Of a DNA stretch of 64,000 bases, positions 18,635 to 27,828 are shown piece after piece. The stretch comes from Arthrobacter sp. CDRTa11. GTDB lineage: Bacteria > Actinomycetota > Actinomycetes > Actinomycetales > Micrococcaceae. The notes under the pieces are model-generated. The model was not told the DNA's origin, ran no database searches, and worked only from the letters and a program-made list of their open reading frames with translations. A program made the translations under genes and the position numbers. Numbering within the stretch: position 1 is the first letter of the stretch; the number at the start of each line of letters is the position of its first letter. The stretch is taken from positions 3,286,001-3,350,000 of the forward strand of contig NZ_CP044532.1 of assembly GCF_026427775.1 (NCBI RefSeq). Reading direction: 5' to 3'.

Positions 18635-19411
18635 TTACCGTCGGACCACGGGGTTGGACAGGCTCCCGATGCCCTCGATTTCCACTTCGTAGCGGTCCCC
18701 GGCCTCAACCAGGCCCACACCGGCCGGTGTTCCGGTCATGATGACGTCCCCGGGCAGCAGGGTGAAGGCCTGCGACACGATGGATACCAGCTCCCGGACG
18801 CCACGGATCATCTGGCTGGTGCTGCCGTCCTGGCGGAGCTCTCCGTTCAGCCTGCCCTGGATCTGGAGGTCCTCGGTGTCCAGCTCCGTTTCGATCCACG
18901 GCCCCAGCGGCGCGGAGGTGTCAAAGCCCTTGGCCCGGGCCCACTGCAGGTCGGTTTTCTGCACATCACGGGCGGTGAGGTCGTTGCCGCAGGTGTAGCC
19001 GAAGATGACGTCATCCACCCGTTCCTCAGGAACGTCCTTGCAGATCCGGCCGATGACCACACACAGCTCGGCCTCAAAGGAGACTTCCTCCGAAAAATCA
19101 GGCAGCACGATGGGGTCGTTGGGGCCCACCACTGAGGTGTTCGGCTTCAGGAACAGCAACGGCTGGGCGGGTACCTCGTTGCCCAGCTCGCGGGCGTGCT
19201 CCACGAAGTTCCGGCCGACGCCGATGACCTTGCTGCGCGGAATAATCGGCGCGAGGAGCCGCACGTCTTCCAGCTTGTGGCGGACAGCGGTGCGCTCCAC
19301 TCCGTTGAAGAAGGGGTCGCCGTTGATGACAGTGATTTCTTCACTGCCAGGCTGGCCTTCAACAACGCCGTAGAGGGGATCAGAATCGACTACAAACCGG
19401 GCAATACGCAT
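18635..19411 (-). CDS. Fumarylacetoacetate hydrolase family protein
   Basis: A 258-residue FAH-fold enzyme with [16 protein letters not shown], the metal-binding residues in [15 protein letters not shown], and [19 protein letters not shown]. Family members cleave or decarboxylate beta-keto acids (for example acylpyruvases or oxaloacetate decarboxylases) using Mg. The start [11 protein letters not shown] follows AGGAACC; the longer open frame upstream is not conserved. It lies 58 bp before gltX and after the MBL gene on the same strand, so these may share a transcript. The substrate is unknown. Confidence 0.88.
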   Translation of the reverse strand: MRIARFVVDSDPLYGVVEGQPGSEEITVINGDPFFNGVERTAVRHKLEDVRLLAPIIPRSKVIGVGRNFVEHARELGNEVPAQPLLFLKPNTSVVGPNDPIVLPDFSEEVSFEAELCVVIGRICKDVPEERVDDVIFGYTCGNDLTARDVQKTDLQWARAKGFDTSAPLGPWIETELDTEDLQIQGRLNGELRQDGSTSQMIRGVRELVSIVSQAFTLLPGDVIMTGTPAGVGLVEAGDRYEVEIEGIGSLSNPVVRR

Positions 19412-19454
19412 GGTTCCTACCCTACAGTCTTGGGGCGGCGCGCTCCGGCGGCGG

Positions 19455-20258
19455 TCACCGGAGCCCGGATTCTCCCCGCAGGTAGTCCAACTGCGCGGCA
19501 ACGGACATTTCCGCTGCCCGTCGGACGGAAGGTTCGACGTCGGAATACACCGCGTCCGTCACGGCACCAATGGCGGCGTCCCGGCCCAGCCGGTCCAGGG
19601 CGGCGCGGATCTGGGCCAGCCGTTCCTGGCGGTGGTCGCGGTAGGCGCGGGTGATCGTCTCAAGGGACGGCAAGACGGGACCGTGGGCAGGGAGGACGGT
19701 GGCGGCGCCGATCATCTCCAGCCGGTCCAGGGACGCCAGATAGTCCCCGAGCCTTCCGTCGGGGTAGTCCAGCATGGTGGTGCCGCGGCCCAGGATGGTG
19801 TCGCCAGTCAGCACAGTGCCTTGCGGGCCGTCGTCCGGAAGGTGGAAACACACAGAATCGGAGGTGTGGCCCGGCGTGGCCAGGACGCGGATCTCCAGTC
19901 CGGCAGCATGGATGGGCTCACCGTCGGACAGGGGCGTCCCGCCGCCATGGCAGTGGCCGGGATCCGCAGCCCGCACCGGAGCCCCCGTCAGTTCAGACAG
20001 CCGCGCCGAGCCAGCTGTATGGTCGGCGTGCCGGTGTGTGACGAGGATGAGTTCAACGTGTCCGGCGCCGGCAAGAGCCCGCAGGTGGTCTTCGTCCAGC
20101 GGCCCGGGATCCACCACGACGGCGGCGCCACCATCGGCTGGCCGCAACACGTATGAGTTGGTTCCCTCCAGGCTCATGGGTCCGGGGTTGGGGGCAAGGA
20201 TGAACTGCGTCAGGGCTGAGCTGCCCTGCAGGATGGGGCCGGAAGCTGAAGTCACCAT
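19455..20258 (-). CDS. MBL-fold metallohydrolase
   Basis: A 267-residue metallo-beta-lactamase-fold protein with the metal motif THRHADHTAG, a second histidine in TPGHTSDSV, LTGDTILGRG and LPAHGPVLP. The overall layout, including the C-terminal helical part from about residue 190 (HRQERLAQIRAAL), resembles LACTB2-type hydrolases rather than glyoxalase II. The frame is open to 20486, but the match to the family starts near MVTSASGPI. It is 43 bp from the FAH-family gene. Confidence 0.85.
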   Translation of the reverse strand: MVTSASGPILQGSSALTQFILAPNPGPMSLEGTNSYVLRPADGGAAVVVDPGPLDEDHLRALAGAGHVELILVTHRHADHTAGSARLSELTGAPVRAADPGHCHGGGTPLSDGEPIHAAGLEIRVLATPGHTSDSVCFHLPDDGPQGTVLTGDTILGRGTTMLDYPDGRLGDYLASLDRLEMIGAATVLPAHGPVLPSLETITRAYRDHRQERLAQIRAALDRLGRDAAIGAVTDAVYSDVEPSVRRAAEMSVAAQLDYLRGESGLR

Positions 20259-20375
20259 CCCATCTTTGCATCCTCCCCTGCACAGCCACCCCTGCCGGAA
20301 TAGAACAACGCACAGCCAGGGTTGACCACCAGTGAAGACCACACGAACTCCACCAGGAAGCCGGACCCGGAAACC

Positions 20376-20975
20376 ATGAGCGACACAGCCCCCACCCTTG
20401 CAGATCTCCTCGCCGAAGCGGACTCCGGCGGCCATGACCACGCCGCGACGGAGAAGAACAGCGGACTCCGGCATATCCACAACCACGCGACCGGCGCAGT
20501 TGTGTGGTTCCCCACGTGGCGAAAGTTCCGCGAGACCTCCGATTGGCGCAAGGAAGTGGATGCTGTCGCCGAAGACCTCAGATCGGGTTCACAGCCGGTG
20601 GAAAAGGTGGCGGCCCGCTCCCTGACCGAAGAGCTGGAGTCCCTCCTGAAGCGTGCCGCCGCAGCGGGTGATGCCAATATCTTTGTCCAGGAGAACCTGA
20701 CCAGGCATCTGACCCGGACCTGGGCCTTTGCGGACGCTGTGGCCGAGGTAACGGGGGAAGACCTGCCCACGGGTAACACCACGCCGGCCGTTTTTGCTGA
20801 TTACCCGTATGACGTCTACGCGCAGGACGGCGGCGTCTTTGCCACCACGCTGTGGAATGACATTATCGATGCCCGCCGCAGCAGTGTCCTGGCCGAAGAA
20901 GCGGCACGGAAGGCGCTGAAACCCGTTTCCCGGAAGGCCATGAAAAATGCCGCCCGGAAGGCCGCCCGGCGCTGA
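20376..20975 (+). CDS. Hypothetical protein
   Basis: A 199-residue soluble protein with no recognised domain. It has a polar N-terminus, a central helical region (WRKEVDAVAEDLRSG, RSLTEELESLLKRAA) and a strongly basic Lys/Arg/Ala-rich end (ARKALKPVSRKAMKNAARKAARR without the last residues), which could bind nucleic acid or the ribosome. The start is uncertain: ATG 20376 follows CGGAAACC, while a TTG at 20322 would add 18 residues. It is a single plus-strand gene between two minus-strand groups, with no functional context. Codon use looks native. Confidence 0.7.
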   Translation: MSDTAPTLADLLAEADSGGHDHAATEKNSGLRHIHNHATGAVVWFPTWRKFRETSDWRKEVDAVAEDLRSGSQPVEKVAARSLTEELESLLKRAAAAGDANIFVQENLTRHLTRTWAFADAVAEVTGEDLPTGNTTPAVFADYPYDVYAQDGGVFATTLWNDIIDARRSSVLAEEAARKALKPVSRKAMKNAARKAARR

Positions 20976-21106
20976 TTCCCGGGGCAGGCCCCTGAACCAA
21001 AGGGACCACCGGGACCACAGCACGACGGCGGCCGCCCGGCACTCCTGCCCGTCTTGGAGCAAGTGCCGGCCAACCGCCGTCGTAATTCTTTGGGTGAAAA
21101 GCCCGC

Positions 21107-22219
21107 CTAAGCCAGGCGCGTCAGCCACCCGTGAGTGTCGGGAACCGTGCCGGTCTGGATACCCAGGAGCTGCTCGCGGATGGCCATGGTGGTCTCCCCT
21201 GCCTTGGCGTCCTCAGAACCGATGAACTCGGTGTCGTCCTTCAGCACGCCGATGGGAGTGATGACCGCTGCCGTGCCGCACGCAAAGACCTCGGCGATCT
21301 CTCCCGTTGCCACACCATCGCGCCATTCATCCAGCGTGATCTTCCGCTCGGTGACTTCCCGGCCCATGTCCTTGGCCACCTGGATGACGGACATGCGGGT
21401 GATGCCTTCCAGGATGGTTCCGGTCAGCGCCGGCGTCACGAGGGAGCCGTCCTTCAGCACGAAGAAGACGTTCATACCGCCAAGTTCCTCGATGGCATTG
21501 TCATTGAACTGGTCCAGGAAGAGGACCTGCTTGCAACCGTTGGCCTCTGCCTGCTGCTGCGCGATGAGGGAAGCCGCGTAGTTCCCGCCGCATTTGGCGT
21601 CCCCGGTGCCGCCCCGCCCCGCGCGGGCATAATCGCGGGAGATCCAGATGGAGACCGGCTTGAGTTCCCGGCCGAAGTAGTTGCCCGCGGGGGAAGCGAT
21701 CACCCGGAAGGAGACTTCGCGGGCCGCACGTACGCCCAGGAAGGCTTCGGTGGCGATCATAAACGGACGCAGGTAAAGGGCCTCGCCGTCACCGGAGGGA
21801 ACCCATTCCTTGTCGGCCGCCACCAGCTCCCGGATGGCTCCCAGGAAGTAATCCGCCGGCAGTTCCGGAAGGGCAAGCCTGCGGGCGGATTTGTTCAGAC
21901 GTGCCGCGTTGGCTTCCGGGCGGAAGGTCCAGATGGAGCCGTCGGCGTGCCGGTAGGCCTTGAGCCCCTCGAAGATTTCCTGGCCGTAGTGGAACACAGC
22001 GGCCGACGGATCCAGGGAGATCGGGCCATACGCCTCGATGCGCGGGTTGTGCCAGCCGCCGTTGCCGTCTGCGTCCACACTGTAGTCGACGATGGCGGTG
22101 TGGTCGGTGAAGTAATCGCCAAATCCCGGGTTGGCCAGGATGGCGTTACGCTCTTCAGCGGACTTCGGGGTTGCCGAGAGCTGCTGGGTGAATTCGACGC
22201 CAGGGGCAGTCTGAGTCAT
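21107..22219 (-). CDS. ilvE: Branched-chain amino acid aminotransferase
   Basis: PLP enzyme that interconverts branched-chain 2-oxo acids and Val, Leu or Ile using glutamate. The 370-residue length and the segment GTGDAKCGGNYAAS, with the PLP lysine before CGGNYA, are typical of the larger class IV BCAT group. EIFEGLKAYRH and TGTILEGITRMSVIQVA add support. GGAGGAACC precedes the ATG. A nested inverted repeat lies 17-56 bp upstream, which may regulate it. It is downstream of leuB on the same strand, 167 bp away. Confidence 0.96.
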   Translation of the reverse strand: MTQTAPGVEFTQQLSATPKSAEERNAILANPGFGDYFTDHTAIVDYSVDADGNGGWHNPRIEAYGPISLDPSAAVFHYGQEIFEGLKAYRHADGSIWTFRPEANAARLNKSARRLALPELPADYFLGAIRELVAADKEWVPSGDGEALYLRPFMIATEAFLGVRAAREVSFRVIASPAGNYFGRELKPVSIWISRDYARAGRGGTGDAKCGGNYAASLIAQQQAEANGCKQVLFLDQFNDNAIEELGGMNVFFVLKDGSLVTPALTGTILEGITRMSVIQVAKDMGREVTERKITLDEWRDGVATGEIAEVFACGTAAVITPIGVLKDDTEFIGSEDAKAGETTMAIREQLLGIQTGTVPDTHGWLTRLA

Positions 22220-22235
22220 GGTTCCTCCACGATCG

Positions 22236-22275
22236 GCTGCCTGTGGAAGTGGTTCAGCGTTGAACCACAGGCAGC
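22236..22275. promoter_or_regulatory. Nested inverted repeats before ilvE
   Basis: An outer perfect 11-bp repeat (GCTGCCTGTGG at 22236-22246, CCACAGGCAGC at 22265-22275) overlaps an inner perfect 8-bp hairpin GTGGTTCA-GCGT-TGAACCAC (22249-22268). The two share bases, so as RNA they would exclude each other. As DNA, the 20-bp inner palindrome looks like an operator. No T run follows on either strand. Confidence 0.55.
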
Positions 22276-22386
22276 ATTTGGTGATTCGAAACTAGCTTAC
22301 GCCGCCGCGCAGGGCCCAAACGCCCAGCCCTCAGCGCAGCGTACGGCCGTGCCGCGCCTCAAGCGCATGGGCCGGCCGTGCCGCGT

Positions 22387-23439
22387 CTAGAGGGCTGCCG
22401 TGATGGCATCCCCGACGGCGCTGGTACTACGGGCGCCGCCGTCGCGGTTTTCGACGTCGGCAGTGACGGCAGCTTCGATCTTCCGTGCCGCCGCAGCGTA
22501 GCCAAGGTGGTCCAGGAGGAGCGCAGCCGAGAGGATCGCTGCAGTGGGATCTGCCTTCTGCTGTCCAGCGATGTCCGGTGCAGAGCCGTGGACCGGTTCG
22601 AACATGGACGGTGCGGTGCGGTCCATGTTGATGTTGCCCGACGCGGCCAGCCCAATGCCGCCTGTGACGGCAGCGGCGAGGTCCGTCAGGATGTCGCCGA
22701 AGAGGTTGTCGGTGACAATGACGTCAAAGCGCGAGGGGTTGGTGACCATAAAGATGGTCGCGGCATCAACGTGCAGGTAATCGTGGGTGACCTCTGGGAA
22801 GTCCTGCGCTACGGCCTCAACCGTGCGCTTCCACAGGTGGCCCGCGTAGACAAGCACATTGTGCTTGTGGACCAGGGTGACATGCTTGCGATCACGGGCG
22901 CTGGCGCGTCGGAAGGCATCGCGGACAAGCCGCTCAACTCCGTGGGCGGTGTTGAGCGAGACCTCGGTGGCTACTTCGTGCGGAGTGCCGGCGCGCAGCG
23001 TCCCTCCGTTGCCGACGTAGGGGCCCTCGGTACCCTCGCGCACCACGATAAAATCGATGACGCCCGGATTGGCCAGCGGGCTTCCCACCGTCCCGAAGAG
23101 CTTCGATGGGCGGAGGTTGACGTAGTGGTCCAGGCTGAAGCGCAGCTTGAGGAGCATCTCGCGTTCGATGATGCCGGACGGAATTCTGGTGTCACCGGGA
23201 GCGGCGCCCACTGCGCCGAAGAGAATGGCATCCCTGGTGCGGAGGTCTGCAAGGACTTCATCCGGCAGCGTTTCACCCGTGGCCAGCCAGTGCTCGGCGC
23301 CGAGCTTGTAGTGAGTCTGCTGAAGGGCCACGCCCTCCGCTGCCACTGCCTTTTCGAGGACTTTCAGTGCCTCGGCGATGACCTCGGGGCCGATGCCGTC
23401 ACCGGGGATGACAGCCAGATCAATAGTGGATGCGCTCAT
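22387..23439 (-). CDS. leuB: 3-isopropylmalate dehydrogenase
   Basis: Oxidises and decarboxylates 3-isopropylmalate to 4-methyl-2-oxopentanoate, which IlvE then converts to leucine. The 350-residue protein has [19 protein letters not shown], the Mg/substrate region [20 protein letters not shown] and the NAD adenosine loop [11 protein letters not shown]. The frame is open to 23487, but conserved sequence begins at [16 protein letters not shown] degenerate LtbR-type palindrome lies 43 bp upstream. Confidence 0.96.
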   Translation of the reverse strand: MSASTIDLAVIPGDGIGPEVIAEALKVLEKAVAAEGVALQQTHYKLGAEHWLATGETLPDEVLADLRTRDAILFGAVGAAPGDTRIPSGIIEREMLLKLRFSLDHYVNLRPSKLFGTVGSPLANPGVIDFIVVREGTEGPYVGNGGTLRAGTPHEVATEVSLNTAHGVERLVRDAFRRASARDRKHVTLVHKHNVLVYAGHLWKRTVEAVAQDFPEVTHDYLHVDAATIFMVTNPSRFDVIVTDNLFGDILTDLAAAVTGGIGLAASGNINMDRTAPSMFEPVHGSAPDIAGQQKADPTAAILSAALLLDHLGYAAAARKIEAAVTADVENRDGGARSTSAVGDAITAAL

Positions 23440-23481
23440 GTATTTTAGGGTAGCCAAGTCATCCACATTCTGGTCAAGCTG

Positions 23482-23496
23482 TCTCACGATATGAAC
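23482..23496. promoter_or_regulatory. Degenerate LtbR-type palindrome before leuB
   Basis: TCTCA-CGATA-TGAAC keeps one full half-site and the 5-nt spacing of the TCTCA-N5-TGAGA motif at ltbR/leuC and ilvD. It lies 43 bp upstream of the leuB ATG, next to a TTGACC that could be a -35 box. Confidence 0.45.
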
Positions 23497-23532
23497 GGAG
23501 CTGCCTTGGGCCCGTCCTCCTGCACATCAACC

Positions 23533-24270
23533 TCATCCAACGGGAGAAGCAATAACAACCACGTTGGTGCCCCACAGGTCACCGGTGTAACAGGAAATCA
23601 GCACCAGCCGGTGGGGCGCCACATCCCACACGGGACTGTCCTTGAGTCCGGACTTAACATACGTGGTGACCTGATCCACCTGGTACGTCAGCTCGCCCGT
23701 TGAGGTGGCCACCGTCAACCTGTCCCCTGCCGCCGCCATGGTGCTGAGCCTGTTGAAGGGTGCCTCCATGTCCGCCCAGCTGTGGCCGACGATGTAGGTG
23801 GTGTTGACGGACCCCTCCCCCGGCATGCCAAACGGCGTCAGCCAGTAACCGTCGATCGTGGAAGGCGGAATGATGGTGCTGGCAGCAACATCCGCGCCAT
23901 TTGGATCCAAGGGATGAACGGCCACATCAATCCCTGCGGCCGCGTAGACCAGCCGTTGCGGCGGGGCCGCGGCAGGACCAGCCGGGACTGCCGCCACCGG
24001 CGGACTTGAAAGCTGCGGATCGGAAGGCACCGGACTGGAAGACTCCGGACCGGACGGAGCGGGGTCCTCTGCCCATTGACCAGCAGCCGGGGCTGATGCC
24101 GGCGCCGGATCCGGGGCCGATCCAATACCGCTTCCGCCGCCGGCCAGAAGTGGGATGAGGGCCACCACCAGGTAACCCAGGACACCGCACAGCACCACAA
24201 AGATCATCGCCCGGCGCCAACTGCCGCTGCCTGCAGCTGTCAACGTTCCCGCCTGGTGATCAGTATCCAT
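23533..24270 (-). CDS. Class F-like sortase
   Basis: A 245-residue membrane transpeptidase candidate. One transmembrane helix (residues 21-43) is followed by a Pro/Ser/Ala linker and a sortase domain from about 105. Catalytic His163 lies in YIVGHSW and Cys227 in LVLISCYTG; the pattern IPPSTIDGYW...NVVVIASP fits actinobacterial class F enzymes. The arginine usually found between Cys and the final strand is not seen here (DLWGTNVVV). The ATG follows CGAGGAACCC. The next upstream gene encodes a surface protein with a possible sorting signal, its likely substrate. Confidence 0.8.
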   Translation of the reverse strand: MDTDHQAGTLTAAGSGSWRRAMIFVVLCGVLGYLVVALIPLLAGGGSGIGSAPDPAPASAPAAGQWAEDPAPSGPESSSPVPSDPQLSSPPVAAVPAGPAAAPPQRLVYAAAGIDVAVHPLDPNGADVAASTIIPPSTIDGYWLTPFGMPGEGSVNTTYIVGHSWADMEAPFNRLSTMAAAGDRLTVATSTGELTYQVDQVTTYVKSGLKDSPVWDVAPHRLVLISCYTGDLWGTNVVVIASPVG

Positions 24271-24396
24271 GGGTTCCTCGCGAAGCTGCCGGACATGGTG
24301 AATGAGTACTGATGAAGGGCAGGCGCCGTGCACCTTTTCGGGCACGGCGCCTGCCGGTGGATCATCCGACGCCGTCTGGGGCGCCAGCGGGCGCCG

Positions 24397-25209
24397 TCAC
24401 TCCTGGCGCTTGCCTCCGGAGACTCCACCTGTCGCCAGTTTCCTGTGAACTGCCACCCCGGCGGCTGCGAGCAACAGGGCCACGACGCCGCCCATCCATG
24501 GGGCGAGGGCAGTGTCGGTTGAGCCTGTCACGGCAGTCTGGACGTTGAACCCCTGGTTTGTCGCCACCGCTCCGGCGCCACCCGGCTGCCCGGCTGCTGC
24601 CCCGCGGGGAACGACGGCACCTGGCACAACCGGCTTGCCCGGGGGTACTACGTGCGGCTTGACGGGAACACAGCCATTGTTGAATGTTGCCTGTCCTTCA
24701 GCCGTCCAGTTCTGTCCAGCGGGCACAATGTTTCCGCTGTTCGGCGGGATGATGTCTTCGCTTAGCTGGTGGTTGGCGTTGGCGTGCCCGTTGAGCCCGT
24801 TCAAGGAGATAGTGATAACCACAAACGGATTGGATGCTGAGCCGGTAGCGTGGCAGATGGTTATTTTGTGGTCCGCGTTCCCGTTGGGAGGAGTGACCGC
24901 TCCCCCCGGTTTCACGCAACCCGCATTCCACCAATCAACTTTGTCCAGATTGCTGCCGCCGGGCAGGACGGTCCCGTTGTTCTTCGGGATGATGTCTTCG
25001 CTGAGCTGGTGGTTGGCGTTCCCATGGCCGTGAAGACCGTTGACGTTCATTGTTATCTGCACGTACGGGTTGGTGCTTGATCCCGTTGCGTGGCAGATGG
25101 TGATCATTTCGCCGCCGCCGGGTGATTCCGCCGGCGACGCGGTTGCCGGGGCCGTGGCGCCCAACAATGCAAGGCCCGTGACTCCTAGTGCGGCAAGGAT
25201 CCGTTTCAT
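24397..25209 (-). CDS. Secreted surface protein with two CHATGS repeats and a sorting-signal-like end
   Basis: A 270-residue exported protein. A signal peptide (about 1-25, cleavage near ATAS) is followed by two similar units at residues 36-98 and 116-180. Each has ICHATGS, NGLxGHxNANHQLSEDIIP and a closing cysteine (NAGC, NNGC). A Pro/Gly/Ala-rich stalk leads to TAVTGS (225-230), a hydrophobic helix (237-255) and a basic tail starting HRK. This is the order of a cell-wall sorting signal with TAVTG in place of LPXTG or LAXTG. The Cys/His-rich repeats might bind metal or form disulfides. The function is unknown. GGAGACGGAA precedes the ATG, and the sortase gene is 126 bp downstream. Confidence 0.75.
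   Translation of the reverse strand: MKRILAALGVTGLALLGATAPATASPAESPGGGEMITICHATGSSTNPYVQITMNVNGLHGHGNANHQLSEDIIPKNNGTVLPGGSNLDKVDWWNAGCVKPGGAVTPPNGNADHKITICHATGSASNPFVVITISLNGLNGHANANHQLSEDIIPPNSGNIVPAGQNWTAEGQATFNNGCVPVKPHVVPPGKPVVPGAVVPRGAAAGQPGGAGAVATNQGFNVQTAVTGSTDTALAPWMGGVVALLLAAAGVAVHRKLATGGVSGGKRQE
24670..25104 (-). repeat. Internal duplication in the surface protein gene
   Basis: Two copies (24916-25104 and 24670-24864) encode the CHATGS units. The DNA is nearly identical over stretches such as the segment for NANHQLSEDIIP, which points to a fairly recent duplication or to gene conversion. Confidence 0.75.
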
Positions 25210-25448
25210 TTCCGTCTCCGTCCATTGTCTGGTCGAACTGATCAGACACGAGGGAAAACGGCGACCGCCCCTTGATGACGGGTCAAACAGCAAACAGACG
25301 GCATCGGGGCGACGGTTCTCCCAGATGTGAATCATCAGTTCGCTTACGGATCTAGGCTACGGACCCGCATACTTGCCCGTCTCCAGTACTCAGTACCCGC
25401 TTTGGCGGACAGACGGTACTTGGTGGGGCCGTTGCAGTACCTGTTTCG

Positions 25449-25470
25449 GGCCGGGCCAAGTAGCCCGGCC
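25449..25470 (-). terminator. Hairpin after metG
   Basis: A perfect 8-bp stem GGCCGGGC/GCCCGGCC with a 6-nt loop lies 9 bp past the metG stop. There is no T run. The remaining sequence up to the surface-protein ATG shows no gene. Confidence 0.5.
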
Positions 25471-25479
25471 GAACGTACT

Positions 25480-27039
25480 CTAGCCCTCGGCCGGTTCCTC
25501 GTACTTGGGGAAGACGGGGGCCGGCGCCGGCAATGCGGTCCCTGCGGCGATCGGTGTGGTGAGCGCGGCAAACTGCCGTGCCTGGCCTTGCGGCTGGCCA
25601 AGGGTGTCCAGGAGTTGTGCAGTTGCGGTGGGCATAATGGGCTGGGCGAGGATGGCCACGATCCGCAGCACCTCCAGCGTCACGTACAGGACAGTGTTCA
25701 TCCGTTCGACGTCGGTCTTGCGCAGCACCCAGGGCGCCTGCTCGGCAAAGTAGGCGTTGGTATCCCCCAGTACGCCCCAGATCGCTTCCAGGGCACGGCT
25801 GAATTCCTGCTTTTCGAAAGCGGCCCGCGCGGTCTCAAGAAGACCGTTGGCCTGATCCAGCAGAGCTGAGTCCGCGGCGGAGAAATCTCCCGGCGCCGGA
25901 ACAACGCCTGCACAGTTTTTGGCCACCATGGACAGCGAACGCTGGGCCAGGTTGCCAAAGTTGTTGGCCAGGTCCGAGTTCATACGTCCCACAATGGCCT
26001 CGTGGTTATAGCTGCCGTCGGCACCAAACGGAACTTCACGAAGGAAGAAGAACCGCACCTGGTCAAGGCCGTACTGGGCCACAAAGTCTGCCGGGGCCAC
26101 CACGTTGCCCAGCGACTTGGACATCTTGACGCCGTTGTTGTGCAGGAAGCCGTGGATCATTACGCGCTTGGGCAGTTCCAGCCCGGCACTCATCAGGAAA
26201 GCCGGCCAGTAGATGGCGTGGAAGCGGGAAATATCCTTGCCGATGATGTGGACGTCGGCAGGCCAGAACTTGCGGAACGACGCCGAATCCACGTCCGGGT
26301 AGCCAACGCCCGTGAGGTAGTTCGTCAGTGCATCTACCCAGACATACATCACGTGCTTGGGGTTGCCGGGAACCGGAACACCCCAGTCAAAAGTGGTGCG
26401 GCTGATGGAGAGGTCCTCCAGGCCACGCCTGACGAAGCTGATGACCTCGTTGAACCGGGACTGCGGGGCACCGAATTCCGGCTGAGCCTCATAGAGGGCA
26501 AGGAGCCGGTCCTGGTACTGGGACAGCCTGAAGAAGTAGCTCTCCTCAGCAGTCCATGTCACTTCGGTGTCCGTCTCCTTCGAGTAACGCACGCCGTCGT
26601 CCTTAACCAGGGTGTCGTCCTCGACGTAGAAGGCTTCATCCCGGACGGAATACCAGCCTTCGTACTTCGACAGATAGATATCGCCGTTGGCTTCCATCTT
26701 TTTCCAAATGGCCTGCGACGCCGCGTAGTGGTCAGCGTCCGTGGTGCGGATGAACCGGTTGTACGTGATTCCCAAGGCGGAATGTGCAGCTTTGTAGACC
26801 TCGGCATTGCGGTCCACCAGTTCCTTGGGGCTGATGCCTTCCTTTTCGGCCGTCTGGGCAATTTTCATGCCGTGCTCGTCCGTGCCGGTCAGGAACATCA
26901 CGTCATAGCCGTCCAGCCGCTTGAAGCGCGCCATGGCATCAGTGGCGATGTACTCATACGCATGCCCGATGTGCGGCACACCGTTCGGGTAGGTGATGGC
27001 CGTGGTGATGTAGAACGGTGGTTTCTCTGTTGCAGTCAC
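25480..27039 (-). CDS. metG: Methionyl-tRNA synthetase
   Basis: Charges initiator and elongator tRNA-Met. Class I motifs are visible: [18 protein letters not shown] carries [17 protein letters not shown] follows, and [10 protein letters not shown] is the KMSKS loop. The connective peptide lacks the four-cysteine zinc knuckles, and the protein ends at 519 residues without the extra C-terminal tRNA-binding domain, as in the shorter bacterial form. It is followed by a terminator-like hairpin and lies downstream of the ABC exporter on the same strand. Confidence 0.96.
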   Translation of the reverse strand: MTATEKPPFYITTAITYPNGVPHIGHAYEYIATDAMARFKRLDGYDVMFLTGTDEHGMKIAQTAEKEGISPKELVDRNAEVYKAAHSALGITYNRFIRTTDADHYAASQAIWKKMEANGDIYLSKYEGWYSVRDEAFYVEDDTLVKDDGVRYSKETDTEVTWTAEESYFFRLSQYQDRLLALYEAQPEFGAPQSRFNEVISFVRRGLEDLSISRTTFDWGVPVPGNPKHVMYVWVDALTNYLTGVGYPDVDSASFRKFWPADVHIIGKDISRFHAIYWPAFLMSAGLELPKRVMIHGFLHNNGVKMSKSLGNVVAPADFVAQYGLDQVRFFFLREVPFGADGSYNHEAIVGRMNSDLANNFGNLAQRSLSMVAKNCAGVVPAPGDFSAADSALLDQANGLLETARAAFEKQEFSRALEAIWGVLGDTNAYFAEQAPWVLRKTDVERMNTVLYVTLEVLRIVAILAQPIMPTATAQLLDTLGQPQGQARQFAALTTPIAAGTALPAPAPVFPKYEEPAEG

Positions 27040-27072
27040 GAGCGGACGTTACCTTTGGTGCGGAGGGACAGG

Positions 27073-27828
27073 CTAGATGAGTTCAGTCAGCGTATCGCTA
27101 AGGCGAACCAGTTCGTGATCGTGGGAAGCGACCAGCACCGCGATCCCGTCGTTGGTGGTGTCCTTGAGGATGCTGATGATGCGGTTCGCTGAGGCCCGGT
27201 CCAGGCTTGCGGTGGGCTCATCCACCACCAGCACGCGGGTGCCCAGGATCAGCGCACGCGCAATGGCCACGCGCTGGCGTTCACCACCGGAGAGCTGGGC
27301 GGGACGGTGGCGCATCCGGCGGCCCAACCCCACAAGATCGAGCAGGTCCTTTGCCATGTCACGGCGCTGGTCCACTTCGCCGTCCGGGACGGCCGGCAGG
27401 AGCACGTTCTCGAGTGCGCTCATGCCGTCAATCAGGGCGCCGCCCTGGTCAACGTAGCCGATCAGGGCCCGGCGGCGGTCAGCGATTTCGTCGTCGCCCA
27501 TGCTTTCGAGGGAGTCACCCTCCCAGAAAACACGGCCCGACGTCGGCAGCGTCAGTCCCGCGCCCACGGTCAGGATGCTGGTCTTGCCTGAGCCGCTTCG
27601 GCCGGCAACGCAGTGCATCTCACCGGCGTGCAGGGTGAGGTCAAAACCCTCCACGACGCTGACGGACTCTGCGCCGCCCTTGCCACCGCCATAGCGGATG
27701 GTGACATCGCTGAGCTCCAGCGGTGTCCCGTGGTCTGCAGCCTTGACGATGGTGTTGGCGCGCGTCTGGAGAGGGCCTCCACCGGAGTCGGCCCGGCGGC
27801 TCCGTTGAACGTTCGTCTGGTTTGTCAT
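27073..27828 (-). CDS. ABC transporter ATP-binding protein (MacB/LolD type)
   Basis: A 251-residue ATPase with Walker A GRSGSGKTS, signature LSGGERQRVAIARAL, Walker B VLVVDEPTASLD and the switch histidine in VLVASHDHE. This arrangement matches the LolD/MacB/FtsE group that pairs with FtsX-like permeases. The ATG overlaps the permease stop in an ATGA, fixing the start at MTNQTNVQ rather than the longer open frame. About 40 polar residues precede the fold. It should energise the membrane partner just upstream; the cargo is unknown. Confidence 0.92.
   Translation of the reverse strand: MTNQTNVQRSRRADSGGGPLQTRANTIVKAADHGTPLELSDVTIRYGGGKGGAESVSVVEGFDLTLHAGEMHCVAGRSGSGKTSILTVGAGLTLPTSGRVFWEGDSLESMGDDEIADRRRALIGYVDQGGALIDGMSALENVLLPAVPDGEVDQRRDMAKDLLDLVGLGRRMRHRPAQLSGGERQRVAIARALILGTRVLVVDEPTASLDRASANRIISILKDTTNDGIAVLVASHDHELVRLSDTLTELI

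Noticed and set aside
17521..18741. 406-codon open frame on the plus strand
   Set aside because: Antisense to gltX; composition is that of a mirror frame.
24670..25104. Possible CRISPR-like repeats
   Set aside because: Only two long coding repeats with no spacer pattern; they are protein units.
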